A stretch of 30,590 nucleotides of DNA, from contig JAKCWW010000387.1 of assembly GCA_026260175.1 (NCBI GenBank), forward strand, positions 32,374 to 62,963, written 5' to 3'. Positions 1 through 12,324 of this stretch are shown here, piece by piece. The DNA comes from Reticulitermes lucifugus. Lineage: Eukaryota > Arthropoda > Insecta > Blattodea > Rhinotermitidae. How positions within the stretch are numbered: position 1 is the stretch's first letter; every line of letters starts with the position of its first letter. The notes under the pieces are model-generated. The model had not been told where the DNA came from and made no database searches. It saw only the letters and a list, made by a program, of their open reading frames with translations. Made by a program: the position numbers and the translations under genes.

Positions 1-1170
1 GCATGGAACTCTAAAAGGCATATTGGTGGTATCTTTTGTGATCTTTCTAAGGCATTTGATTGTATGAATCATGAAATTTTGTTGCAGAAATTGAAATATC
101 ATGGTATACAAGATAAAATCTTAGACTGGTTTACATCTTATTTGGCTAGTAGAAAGCAAAGAGTGGAAATGAAGTCTACTTCTGCACAAAATTACATTTC
201 AAAAGGGGAGACAGTGAAGCATGGAGTCCCTCAGGGGTTGGTGTTGGGACCTCTTCTTTTTAATACATATATAAATGATTTTCCTTTAGGTGTGAACACT
301 AAATCGGATGCCATAATGTTTGCTGATGACACTAGTGTCCTCATATGCAATGAGAAATTCAATGAATTTGAAAATACCTTTAACACAGTTTTAAAACATT
401 TTACTGCATGGTTCCATGCTAACCAGCTTGTTTTAAACTTGGATAAAACGAATATTGTAAAATTTACTCCAAAAAATATAGTACGTAATCTATCAACTAT
501 CGAATATGTAGGTAAAGTCTTGACTGAAGTGACTAACTTTAAGTTTCTTGGTTTGCATATTGATAATCACCTCAATTGGAGGTGTCATATAGAACGGATA
601 CTTCCCAAATTGAGTGCAGCTTGTTACACCATTCAAAACCTTTCTCATGTATTAAATACTGATGTTCTCAAGATTGTTTATTTCGCCAACTTTCATTCTG
701 TGTTGAATATGGTATTATACTTTGGGGGAATTCCTCCACTATAGGTCATGTATTTTTGCTTCAAAAGAAGGTAATAAGAATTATGGTGGAAGCCTCTTCT
801 AGGTGTTCATGTAGGAGTTTGTTTAGGAAGCTTGACATTTTAACTCTACCATGGTTATATATTTATTCTTTGATGTTGTTTGTTTTGGAAAATATGGACA
901 ATTATCAAACAAACTCATCCATTCATACGATTAATACAAGGTGTAAAAATCAATTACACAGACCTGTCACAAATCTGTCGAGTTTTCAAAAGAGAGTCTT
1001 TTATTCTGGGTTGCAGATTTTTAATTGTTTGTCATCTATAATTTTAGAATGTTAAAACAATAAATCACACTTCAGGGTAGCACTGAGGAAATATCTTGTA
1101 GCTCATTGTTTTTACTCACTTAATGAATTTTTTACACAGTCAAAAAAATTAATTATAATAGTGATTATCA
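1..1170 (+). pseudogene. Jockey-like non-LTR retrotransposon, RT domain to C-terminus (decayed)
   Basis: Reverse transcriptase remnant of a LINE, cut by the window start. The frame is open from base 1 to a TAG at 742-744. It shows RT motif A (GIFCDLSKAFDC, about 31-66), motif B (HGVPQGLVLGPLL) and the catalytic FADD motif C at 319-330. The reading then moves to another frame near 722, where the conserved continuation starts with WGNSS, and runs to a stop at 1053-1055. A further frame change precedes the C-terminal stretch ending in SLNEFFTQ near 1140. These shifts mean it cannot make an intact protein. It resembles the minus-strand element at 27525-29095 in motif order and wording, so both probably belong to one clade of jockey-type LINEs. 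The clade is inferred from motifs; no alignment was run. Confidence 0.85.
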
Positions 1171-1440
1171 TTCTGTATTGTAAATTATGATGGCAAAATA
1201 CCAATTTGAGTCTTCAATATGCTTTGATGCTGTGTTATATTGTGTTTCATGTTTTTATCTTTTGTTTAATTATTGTATATTTTGTACTGTATTGGCTAAT
1301 TATTGTTTGTCATGTGTGTTGGTGTCTTTTGTCTGTTTGTGCTTTTGTAGTGTGAGTCTGTATTATTGACATGTTTCATATTCTGCCGTATTAACGGGCT
1401 TTGGATCTGTGAAACGTATAGGCATGTATGTATGTATGTC
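1171..1440 (+). mobile_element. Probable 3' UTR and tail of the jockey-like LINE
   Basis: T-rich, stop-filled sequence follows the LINE coding remnant and ends in a short (ATGT)n run at about 1421-1439. LINEs often end in a simple repeat, so this is the likely 3' end. The tail abuts a minus-strand LINE scrap, and it could equally belong to that element; the junction is not resolved. Confidence 0.5.
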
Positions 1441-1590
1441 TTCCCAGCATCTCTCTTCTTCAGGTTTTCCCGCCAAAATCGTGTATACACTCCATCCCAT
1501 ACGTTCCCCACCCATCTCATCCTCCTTGATTTTACATGATACAAGGTGCGGAATACAAAACATGGAGCTTCTCAGCACGTAATCCGCCCC
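1440..1590 (-). pseudogene. C-terminal fragment of an endonuclease/RT-type LINE
   Basis: Read on the minus strand, three frames in turn give pieces of the basic region that follows the RT domain in many insect LINEs: EKLHVLYSAPCIM, then KSRRMRWVGNV, then YTILAGKPEEERCWED. The usual pattern is KSRRMRWAGHVARM followed by ILVGKPEGKRPLGRP. The frame switches and the in-frame stop show it is dead. The piece at 30430-30590 looks like the final part of the same kind of element. The family assignment comes from remembered motif patterns, not from a search. Confidence 0.65.
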
Positions 1591-1599
1591 AACGGCCGG

Positions 1600-2783
1600 T
1601 TGTACCCTCCACTCTAGAACTGAATAACATATATCTTAAGTAAGTGGAAAGTGCATGTCAGTCAGTGTACCCAATCCAGGTAATTAGTGACACGCGTTTA
1701 ATTTTTGTCGGTGTTTCACAAAACCCAAAGCAGGGTCGTTTATGGTGGGTTGATTATGAATATGAACAGCGAAGAAAATTCCTGGTTGGAATCGTTAGAG
1801 GATAATATGAATTCAGTAAAATGTTTAGAATTAATTTCCACGTTTGTTTTCATACAGTTGCACTGCCTGGTCTCGTATGCGAAGAAGATACAAATCTCAT
1901 TCATGGTAGCAATTATCTTGGATCCGTGGTGTAAATGATTGCAAAGTGGTAGACGGGTTTAGGTCGGTATTTTTTTCGTCTGAATACAATTATCCTGCTT
2001 ATTGAGAGACGTCTGTAGTTGGATTAACTGTATTCTTCCTGTCTTCACATATATTTGATATCCGACACTTTTCTGTGAAATGTTAGGTGGGGTTAGGTTA
2101 TCTTGGTACACTTTAAGTGGTAGTATCTTTGTATTTGCCGAGGAAACATAAATAAAACACATTTTGAGGAAAGTTTAGTGGTAGATGATGTCATACAGAT
2201 GTGTGCTAAAGAGGTTTATGCATAACGTTCAACAATCTGGACTTCTTTAATGTGTCTTTCCTTCAAGCCGTTGACCTACCAATTTCATGAAATAGGTATG
2301 TATACATATAAGTTTCTGTATGTCAGTGATGAATATTTTTGCAGTTAGCTCATCGAATATGTAGCTGTTGGTGTTTCCTGGACTGTACTACGATGTTGTC
2401 TGTAGGATATATATTTACACTGATACATAATTACCATTGTGAAAATAAAGTCAGAGTTTGACAGTGAGATAAATGAAATTCACTGCCAGCGCCGGCTGAT
2501 TATGAAATAATAGGTACCAGTGTAACATTCAAAACTCTTACTGCCGCAGATTATTGAATTCAGGCTGCAGAAAATCAATGTGTAATTATTCACATAAGTT
2601 TGATGTGGCATACCAGAACTCTGATGACAATAGATTTCCTTCACTTTTATCTAGTATTTCTTTATTAGAAAGTGCAGGGGCTTAGGAGACCCCAAAGTGT
2701 GTCCTGTTGTAACTTTATGATCTCAGCCAATTATTAATTTTTTAAACGTTTCCTCAGTCTTTACATTCTGTTTTCTCTCCCAG
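1600..2783 (+). other. Probable 5' flank and non-coding first exon region of ARMH3
   Basis: No recognisable gene. The part from about 1600 to 1950 has more CpG than its surroundings and holds an unrecognised open frame (1705-1938, 77 codons) with no homology I can name. Since the ARMH3 start codon sits in an exon with a good upstream acceptor, at least one untranslated exon should lie here or further upstream. Candidate donors are GTAAGT at 1639 and GTAATT after CAG at 1680. A TTAGGTTA motif lies at 2093-2100. The promoter was not identified. Confidence 0.35.
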
Positions 2784-2891
2784 GTGTATTAACTTGAGTT
2801 AGCCATAATGACATCTAGAAAGAGAAGTGGATCTGGTTCAAAAAGACAGCTAAAAGAGAAAGTTGTACAGATTTATGAGTCATTCTTTAAG
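2784..2891 (+). CDS. ARMH3: ARMH3 exon with start codon (coding 2808-2891, residues 1-28)
   Basis: The acceptor ttttctctcccag ends at 2783, so about 24 nt of 5' UTR precede ATG at 2808-2810. The donor is AAG|gtgagt at 2892. Phase 0 at the end. Encodes a basic, serine-rich N-terminus and the first conserved helix. Confidence 0.9.
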
Positions 2892-5800
2892 GTGAGTAAG
2901 TTTAGCAATTACAATAACTGGTTTTTCAGTTGTATGCATTCACATTTGTATTAATATTAGAAAATGATACAAAACATCCAAATGTGGGGATAGATGTTGC
3001 ATTGTAGTAGTTAACAGCTTTACTTCATTTGTGGGAACACCCATGTGTAACTAGCAGGTGAGAGTAACTGGCACCCTGAAGATTTTCATAATTTTTCTGA
3101 GTCTGTCAATGCACTGCTAAGACAAGATAGTAATCTGACACTATGCAGGTGATAAACCATTGCTAAATAAACTAATAAACAAGCACTAAGTTTACAGTAC
3201 TCTGGGATGTCATGCCATGTAGTCCGGCAGAATGTTACATGACTTGATGTTTCCACAGTGTTGTTCATTGACCAACCAACACAGTGTCATATCCCAGAAG
3301 ACTGTAATCTTCATGGGTTAGAGAGATATTAATGTTTCAGAGGAACCTCCTGCCTCCATCTTCAGGATAGAGGACATGTACCAGGCTACAAAGATTCATA
3401 TCCCAGAAGACTAAATAAATCCACAGGACTCTCATTTGACCATTACTGTATACAGATTTTTCAGTAGAAATACCGTAATTAATTATACGTGAATGTGCAC
3501 AAATTATATTATGCTTGCTGTGCAGATTTCAGTCTGAATGGCAGTATGGATATTTTATTTATTTCATGATGGATAGATATATGGAAATACAGGCAGTTGT
3601 GTTACAATGTGATAATTGCCTGATCAAAAAATCCTGTATTATAAGAATAGTTAATTCAGCAGAAAGGTCTTCTCCTTACACTGCATCTTTATAGCTCTTT
3701 GTTTCCAGTTGCCTTGTACTAGATTGTCATAGGCTATATCCATAATGGACCTGCATTATGGAACATTGTTCCCTAGTACTTTGGTTAGGCATTATACCCA
3801 AATCAGGTAAAAGGTAAAAATGGTAAAATACACCCTAGAACAGTCCGTGAAGGCCCAGAAGGGGAGTAGAGGTATATCTCTACTCTTTCCTTAACCTCGG
3901 CGCTAGATGGGGGTGTGTGGTCAATGCCACACCCCAGCCACTTTACCGCCGGGAATGACCCGGTACCCATTGTACAGGAGTCTGGGTAGGCCCCAGGGCC
4001 AGTCTGGACGGGTGCTGAAAATCTCGCCCCCACCGGGATTTGATCCCTGGACCGTCCAGTAGCGTCGTAGCGAGTCGCTATACCGACTGCGCTATCCCAG
4101 CCCACCAAATCAGGTAATACAAACATTATAACAGAACTAACTGTAAACAAGGAGATATGTATTTGTTGTTTGCTATTTGAAGTTACATCAACAAGCTACT
4201 TCTAAGCTGGTTCTGACATTTTGGATATGCATACATTATACTGAAATGGCTTGTTTCTGTCCGTAAAATCACTGGTTGTAAAGTGCAGAGAAATATTAGG
4301 TCAGTATTTGCGATTTGTATCTTGTTAACAGAAGACATTTAAGTGTACTGTATTTCTAAAGGTTTGTGATATTTCTTTTTTGGATTTCATGATATAAGAA
4401 TTTTCCTGGATATATCTTGAGTTCAGATTGTATTTACATGGAAGTGTGTATTTTAATTGCGTGTCAGTAATGTGCTGGTATATGAGCATTAAAAACAATC
4501 CTTTCAAAATGTAGCATATATATTATTATTATTTCTCTTACAGGGTGAAGATCCCTCATTAGGAAACCCAAACTTTTGGGATGAACTGTTTCTTCTTAAA
4601 CCAAAAGTAAGTGGAAACTGGCTATTTTACATAATGGATTAGGATGTGATTATTTCTGTCTATCTATCTTGCACACAAAGTCATGTTTAAGACTTCTTCA
4701 TTGCAGAATACGTTTTTAATGTAAGGCCTGTTATTTGTTATTTTGCATCAGTTATTCTATAGGTATGTGGTAAGGGTAGTTCATATAAAGTGTTGTATAT
4801 ACCAGGAAATGTGGACAAGCTTAAGTACAAATTTGTGTCTCATCAACAAATGTGTCTTTTTGTGTTATATCATGTGACACTAAATAGCTGCTACAGTTAG
4901 TATAATATCTTCCATCTATTCAGAACAGTGTTGTTTTAAGAGTTTGTATGATGTGACTCTGAGTTAGGTTCCCTGAAAATTATCACCGTTGATTGTGTTG
5001 TTCAGGAGTACAATGTTTCTGTTCTGGTACGTTCAAGGTTTCCAGCCTGGAGGCAGAAATTCAGAAATTAAATGGAGAACAGCTGCTAGCGCTAAAGGAC
5101 AATATAAATACGCTTTTCAAGCACTGCATTGCAACTCTAGGACATGAGCATCACATACGCGTTGTGTATGCTTTGCAGGTATTTATAATTTTTTGTGCAT
5201 TAATGTTCAGGATTTTAAGAAACAGGATGAGATTGTGTGTATTGGATTTGCTTGGCTCAGGACAGGGACCAGTGAACATTGTAATAAACCAGATGTCACA
5301 ACACTGGGGAATTTCTTGAGTAGTTGAACAGGTTTCACAAGTTCTAATATCAGTAAGTAATTGTTATGTGTGGTCTAATGTGCATAAAAATCTATGATTC
5401 TTGCCTAATGATGCTAATACACACTCATGAAAGAGCATAGTCTTAGAAATGTTTGACATATCATGTACAGTCAATAAAGTAGTCACTATTTCTGTGTGAT
5501 CCACAGTCTAGTACAATTTAACACTTAAATTTCAACAACATTTATGACATGTTACGTACTCCTATATGACATCATGTAACACTATTTTATTTTTATTATA
5601 ATAAATGTGTCATACATGCATAATATTTTTAATATAATTGTACTGCATTGTATTAATAACAAAATGTGTTGATACAAGACCAATCTGCCACTAATTTCAA
5701 AAACCTCAAAAAATGTGTAACAATTTTAACGACATTTTAATATCCTAATACACATACGGTTTATAAGATTAAAGTGGAGCTTGTAAACAATAGACTAATA

Positions 5801-8800
5801 TTTTAATGTTTTATACATGTGGATGTAACAACTTATACAATAGATGTATATAGTCTATGCTTTAATACTGTGACCCCCTGAGGGTGGCTATTAACAAGCT
5901 AAAATACGTATAGGGGTAAATTGATACTAATGTAAGATATTGTGCATAAGTTGGTAAAGTAAAATAAATTTTAACTGTAATAAGATGCACGGTCAATACA
6001 ACGTAAAATTATGTGCACAAGATTTCTTGTCATTAATATGCAAAAAAAAATCAGTAGCTAAAAATACTCTAATCAAAGAGGCTTCAGTGTGAAATATACT
6101 GAACTACTCAGTTTTTCTTGTTTTTTGAAGAGTAACTGATATTACTAGTTGTTTCAATCAGATACAACCAATACATACATGTTATTTATATAAAAATTCA
6201 CTATGTGTTTCAGCATTGGATGCCATTATCTTGTGAGTATCCTGCTACAAGCTGGTGTGGTTGAAATGCATGTCTTTTCTAACATTGAATAGATGAGACT
6301 TATAAAACATGAATGATAAAATAAATAAAATGTCACCAGAATTGTTTTTTTATTCCTAAAAACATTTAATTTAGTTTTTATTGCTGTTATCATTCATGCT
6401 TTATTAATATCGTCTATTCAGTTTGAGAAAATAATTGCATTGCAATTACAGTAGTTTGTAGTAGGATATTGGCATGATAATGGCATCTGATGCTCAGACA
6501 GTAGCGAATTTGTGGTATAAATGACATCCACATACTGGTTGCATTTGGCTATAATATGTGCTAATATTTTAGATGTATACAATGTGATGCTGAAATACTC
6601 AGTTCCACTGACAGAGTTTGAAATTTATGGTCCATGTGTAGAACTTGTTTACTTCAGGGCAGCACAGCTTTGAGTGGAAGTTCATAAGCATTCTGATTTT
6701 GTTTCCAGACACTTTGTGCTGTAATCCATAGCATCTATAAAAAGACTTCTGCAGAATTTGGTTTTGATGTGATCAACATTCTCATGGGGTTTGAAGTTGC
6801 AGATCAGATGATGCAGTTGTTGCTGGATCACTGTAGTAATTTTTTAACTGGTAGGTACAAGGTGAAACAAGTAGCCACTTTTCTTCAGACTCTTTTAACA
6901 TTTTTGTAGGTTATGTGACAGAGCTGTATTGACTGTATCTATTTCAGGCGAGTATCCAACTAGTCTCAAAGCCCTGTGCCTTAAGCTGCTCCTCGTACTG
7001 GTGACAGGTACTGACAATGTGAGTCAGAACACGCTGCTAGAATACCTCATGGTAAACATCATATTTGAAGCCCTCATACAGGTTAGTTTGAGTACTGAAA
7101 CATCTGTTTATGAGCTCTTTGATTTGTGTGTCCCAAATCCTGATGTAGCACAACACTCACTTAGCAAACATGAAAGTCTATGAATAGAAATTCCCTATTA
7201 TTCAGTATGTCAATTTACCACCACCCTTGATATAGTGTCAGCAATTGCAGTAAACAAACAGTGGTGCTATAGACCACCACTATCTATTTACCACAATTTG
7301 TGGTGGTATATCAGGGGTGGTTTTGTGTGTGTGTGTTTGTTTGTTTGTTTGTACCCAGAGGATGAAGCTATGGATGATAATGATTCAAATCTTGTGGGAT
7401 GTTAACACCATGTCTTCCAAGTGTCACTAACTGTTTACCAGTTGACATTGCATTACATCCCAGAAGACTTGAATCTTGAGCAACACTGCTGTGAGAACCT
7501 CAAGTCTTGTTGTCTGTCATGACTTTTAACCAGCTGGAAATATTTTGTGTTATAATACTTATACTAAACTTGTGCATGGAAGGAAGATGGCCATGCTGAT
7601 ATCCAAGTACTACGTATTTAAAACTACTGTCAAAATCACATTTGCTCATATTCTTTTACCCTAAGGCCTGGTCTTTATATTAATAGTGAGGACTCTGATT
7701 CTACTTTTACCTTCTGTTCTTTTATATGTGCAGCTGCTTAATGAACCTGGAAACAGAGTACAACACGGCCACGATGCAGTCTTGTTGCTGACTCTCCTTG
7801 TGAACTACCGGAAGCATGAATCAACCAATCCGTACATTGTCAAGCTGTCTATTCTAGATGATGAACTGGCTTTAAATGGATATGGCCAGGTTGTTACATA
7901 CAATCAACACTGTATATATATATATATATATATATATCACAAATATTTTGAAATAAAGCATGGAAATTTAAGAAAATTGTCATACCTTGTTCTTTCTACT
8001 CTTATCAGTATCATCACTATTAGCAAAGGCTGTGCCAGTACCAGACCACATTGAGCCCAAGCCACTATTTTAGTCCTGGCAATTAATCAGACATTTACAA
8101 GATCAAGAATCACACACCACCAAGACAACAGAAATTCAGATTTTGATCCAGAAATGCTGAGGCATGTAAAACATATACTTCTGATTGAGGAATGTAGTGG
8201 TGCTCTTGCCCCTCCATTATTGAATTAAGAAAGTACATGTACATTATGTAATTAATATTAATGTAATTTATATGTTAAGGGTCATAATAGTTCAGTCAGT
8301 GTAGTGCCTGCCTGTTACCGGGGTTTATGTCCTGCTGTTAATGTTAGTGTATTTCTCATGGCAAACACATTTAGAATGGTTCTCTGGACTATCCCTCGTA
8401 TCCAATATGTACCAATGACTTCTTGTGGGGGTGAAGCAGGTAGAACGTGAAGCTGTTCACTCAGCTCTGCCTAGTGTTGAGGTTAAGAATTTTGGAGCTT
8501 TATTTCCAGCTCCTTGTTGTCCTTCGGCACAATTTAGGTTTTAAGTCTTTTTTTCGTCTACCGTGATTGTGTCTGTCATTCCCATGCAGCGACTAGAAGA
8601 GATGAACTCTGTATTTACCATTTGCAGTCATGTGTTTCCACATAATTAGTTTTTATGTATGTAAGCCATTGCAAACTACCCTTGTACACTTGCCTAGTAT
8701 GAGTATAAAATTACATGCTACATGTTGTAGATAACATATTTTCTCTTCTGTAATGAGACACTCAAACAGGTGACATGAACTAAGCTAGTGTTTTAACTAC

Positions 8801-11800
8801 TGATCACATACCATTTACAGATTTATAGCAAACAAGGATAATAATGACAGTGTTTCCTTATTTAGGTTATTACATCCTGTTTGACAGACTTCTGTCGTCA
8901 ATTCATAACGCAGCACATGGAACCACAATCAGCCAGTTGGCTATCATCACTGACGAACATGGTGGGGAACATGTTTGTTTCAGAAGAAGGTGGTGTTCGG
9001 ACTCAGCAGATACGGTATGTAACATGTTCAGGAGTGTAATATCAGATGATGTTTATGCCTTTTATTTTTTATGAATTCACAAAGAAAAGTGCAAAAAATG
9101 AAATAATGAGCGTTGCCATGTCCTTTCGTCTGTCTCTGTACATGTACCTACTCAAAAACCAATGTGGATGACAAGTGTGATAAAGGGCTTAATTTGGTGA
9201 ATGTACAATTTGTGTATTAAACCAATGAACAGATTTTGATGATATTTGTTTTTGGGCAGTTTTGGTAAAATATGTCAGCACATCTCCATTTTCAGTTCAA
9301 ATCTGACAACAGTAATGAACATTTTACATGAAAACCTTACATGTGTTTCATTTAAAACTGACATACATGCTGCCATCAACCACAACAAAATTTTTTATGC
9401 ATTTTATTTTGAGTTTTAAAGTCACGTATTTAAGTACCTGAGGATGGTCAGCACACCAAAACATGTAGCATGTATTGACAAAACTAATAACATTTGTTGT
9501 GGTTGACAGCAGGAGGTGTGTCAGTTTTAATATGATATACCACAATGGGATGAATTCCACAAAAATTGCTACGTGTGTTTCTGTACACATGTTGACCATA
9601 CTTATAAGTTGACCAGTAGTGATAAAAAAAAAGTTGCAGGGAAAAATGAAACACACTTTTAATGTCTCTTTTATGTTCTAGGGCCAACAACGCAGTTCTA
9701 GTTGCACTGTATGAAGCAGTACATCTGAATCGCAACTTCATTACCACTCTAGCACACACACAGACTGACACCAGTGCCCCTCCATCTCCAAGTAATACAC
9801 TGAGTTCATCACAACCAACTCCAGATCTTTCCGTTCCTCCAGTAGTTGATGTCTTCGCTCAACCATCAAATTTGCTTGTTACATTCTTCCAGTACTGGTA
9901 AGTATTTGTGCATTCACTGTGCATGTACACATTCACTTCCAGCATGCTTGAACATTTTGTACATACAAAGTTATTTTCATTAGTTGAAAACTGCCAGTTT
10001 GAAGGTGTTGGATTTATTTGCAAAATGAACAGTGATACATATGAATGATGCAAGGGTTGTAGGTAAGACATTGATACCAACAGATGGAGAAAATTGGGTA
10101 TTTATGCTATTGAAAAGTCAGGTTCTTTTCTCTGTAATATATGTTTTTCCATGTGGAAAGTCTTCTTATATTTCCCACTTTCGTCTGACACACTATGTGA
10201 AAGAATTATCACTACGGGCAGATATATTATAGGAATCTGTTTGTAGATTTCTGTTGCAGTGCACAAAATTACCATCTTTCTGTTGGTTATAATTAACACA
10301 GATGTTTAGGTGCTATGTCTGAAGTACATAACTGTGGGTCTTATTATTAATGTTGTTGCAGTTCAATAGTGATGCAAGACACAAAATCTGAAGCAAGTGT
10401 GAACAATGTGAAGCTGTGTTTCCTAATACTGACATGTATCTCAGAAGACCAGTATGCCAATTCACTTATGCATGATGTCAATCTTGTATTCAAAGTACAA
10501 CTACACCGTCTGCCAATGAGGCATCGTAAGGTTGCACCTGACAAAGTCTCACCATCACAACCACTTGCCTCCACCCTGCTAGGTAAGCATTTGCATTATC
10601 AAAAAGTTTTCATGACTTGTACCAAAAAATGTACTCAAGCTGTCACTATTCATTTTTGTTTTAGTGTCCTAAACATGTAAGCATTGGTGAGATTTGAGAT
10701 TCTCACAGCAATATTGCTGAAGATTCAAGTCATCTTGGATGTGACGCTGTCATTGCGGGAGGAGTTCTGGACGTTTCAAAGGATCACAGTGCCTTCATCT
10801 TCAGGGTAAGGCAGTTCAAGAAGACCCTGAAGATGAAGGCACTATGAAACATCAGAGCGACCCACGCAGTGACACAGTGTCACATCCAAGAAGACTTACA
10901 ATCAACATTTAACAGGTTACATTGATGTACTTTCATAGCATTTTCCTCAAAACCATTATGACTGATAAATATACAGAACGCTTTTTGTATTTATGACTTT
11001 CCAGGACCCATCTGTGGGAGACTGTGGTGTAAGACAGTGGCTTACTATCTGTAGTCTGTAAATATCTTTGTAATGTACAAAATATTTTAGGGTGTTACAC
11101 AAAAAAATGTGTACAGACAGTTCCTTCCTAACATGCTAGTTACATTCCAGAAAGTCTTGTGTAAGGGTGAAATTGTTTTGGCGGGACACAAACTTCCAAC
11201 AAGATGTGATATAAATAAGGGTCATCATACTCAAAGTTCACATTCAAATTTTTCCATGTGTACATTAATTAAAAAGCTTTAGATGCATAAAACCAAATAC
11301 AGTGATGGGCAAGTGATTGTTGTACTGATGCAGCAAAACTTTGTGCAAGTTTTTAGGATATCACAGCAGTGTGGTTGAGTATTTTGTTTTTCTGGGATAT
11401 GATTCTGCATCACTGGGTAATTGGCCTTTTTCAGGGTCAATGCTATGCAACTCAATCGTGCCCACACCTCCCTGGTTGGCCTTTTACATTTCCAGTCACC
11501 CATGAACCAGTCTCAGTTGACCTATATACTGTCCTCTACTGGTCCTGTCTGGCATTCTTCTCAGAACTCTAAATCCTTGAATATGGCAGTACTAAATTCC
11601 TTTGAAATGTTGGGATCCAATTACCCAGTAACGCAGTGTCTTATCCCATAGCATGGAGTCCTGAAACACTGTATTAGATAAGGGAAGGAAGGAAGGTATA
11701 CTGGTCCATGGGGCCATAGTCACGTTGGGCCAGGAGAACATCACAGAGGATTGTTGGTAAAACATGTGTTACAGATTTACTGGTGGAATTCATAATGAGT

Positions 11801-12292
11801 CATATGATGAAGAAACTACCTATGGAGTTATATTTGCATTGCGTGGGAGTGATACATAGGGTACTATGCTATCAGAAACGTTGCCGAGTACGACTGAACT
11901 ACCAGTGGAAGGAACTCTGGACAGCCCTCATTACACTGCTGAAGTTCCTTCTTGCTAATGAAAATCATTTGGCAAAGAAGATGAATATCTTTCACCTAGC
12001 ACTTCAGGTAAACTCTGCATAATGTATTATGATTTGTGCCAATAAAAACACTATGTAATATTGTCATTGTACATAAAATGTTTGTTCTAACATCACATGT
12101 GTGCGTGCGTGCGTGCGCACATACACACACAAACACATGCACACTCACTTTTTAAGATTCAAAACTTTTATTTAAAAAAAATTGTGATATGTCTTATGTA
12201 CATTACTATCACATGACTGAGGCACAAAATTCCAAAACTGTGTGCTCTAAATTGGCATACACCTTACTACTATTGTCAAATGCTGATATTTG

Positions 12293-12324
<32 letters not shown>

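Noticed and set aside
1187-1369. 60-codon hydrophobic open frame
   Set aside because: T-rich LINE 3' UTR sequence readily gives Phe/Leu/Cys-rich frames; no other support.
4021-4104. tRNA gene on the minus strand
   Set aside because: The A and B boxes are present, but there is no convincing acceptor stem or cloverleaf, and the sequence continues as a SINE body.
3803-4150. 115-codon minus-strand open frame
   Set aside because: It lies across a SINE with defined ends; the peptide is a by-product of the repeat and often pollutes insect protein sets.
5038-5319. ARMH3 coding exon 3 read through into the following intron (open to 5319)
   Set aside because: The CAG|gtattt donor at 5178 joins in frame to the conserved TLCA block at 6709, while the read-through sequence has no family match.
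9348-9771. Two overlapping minus-strand open frames
   Set aside because: They cover the fold-back element and antisense of ARMH3 coding exon 8; no family match.
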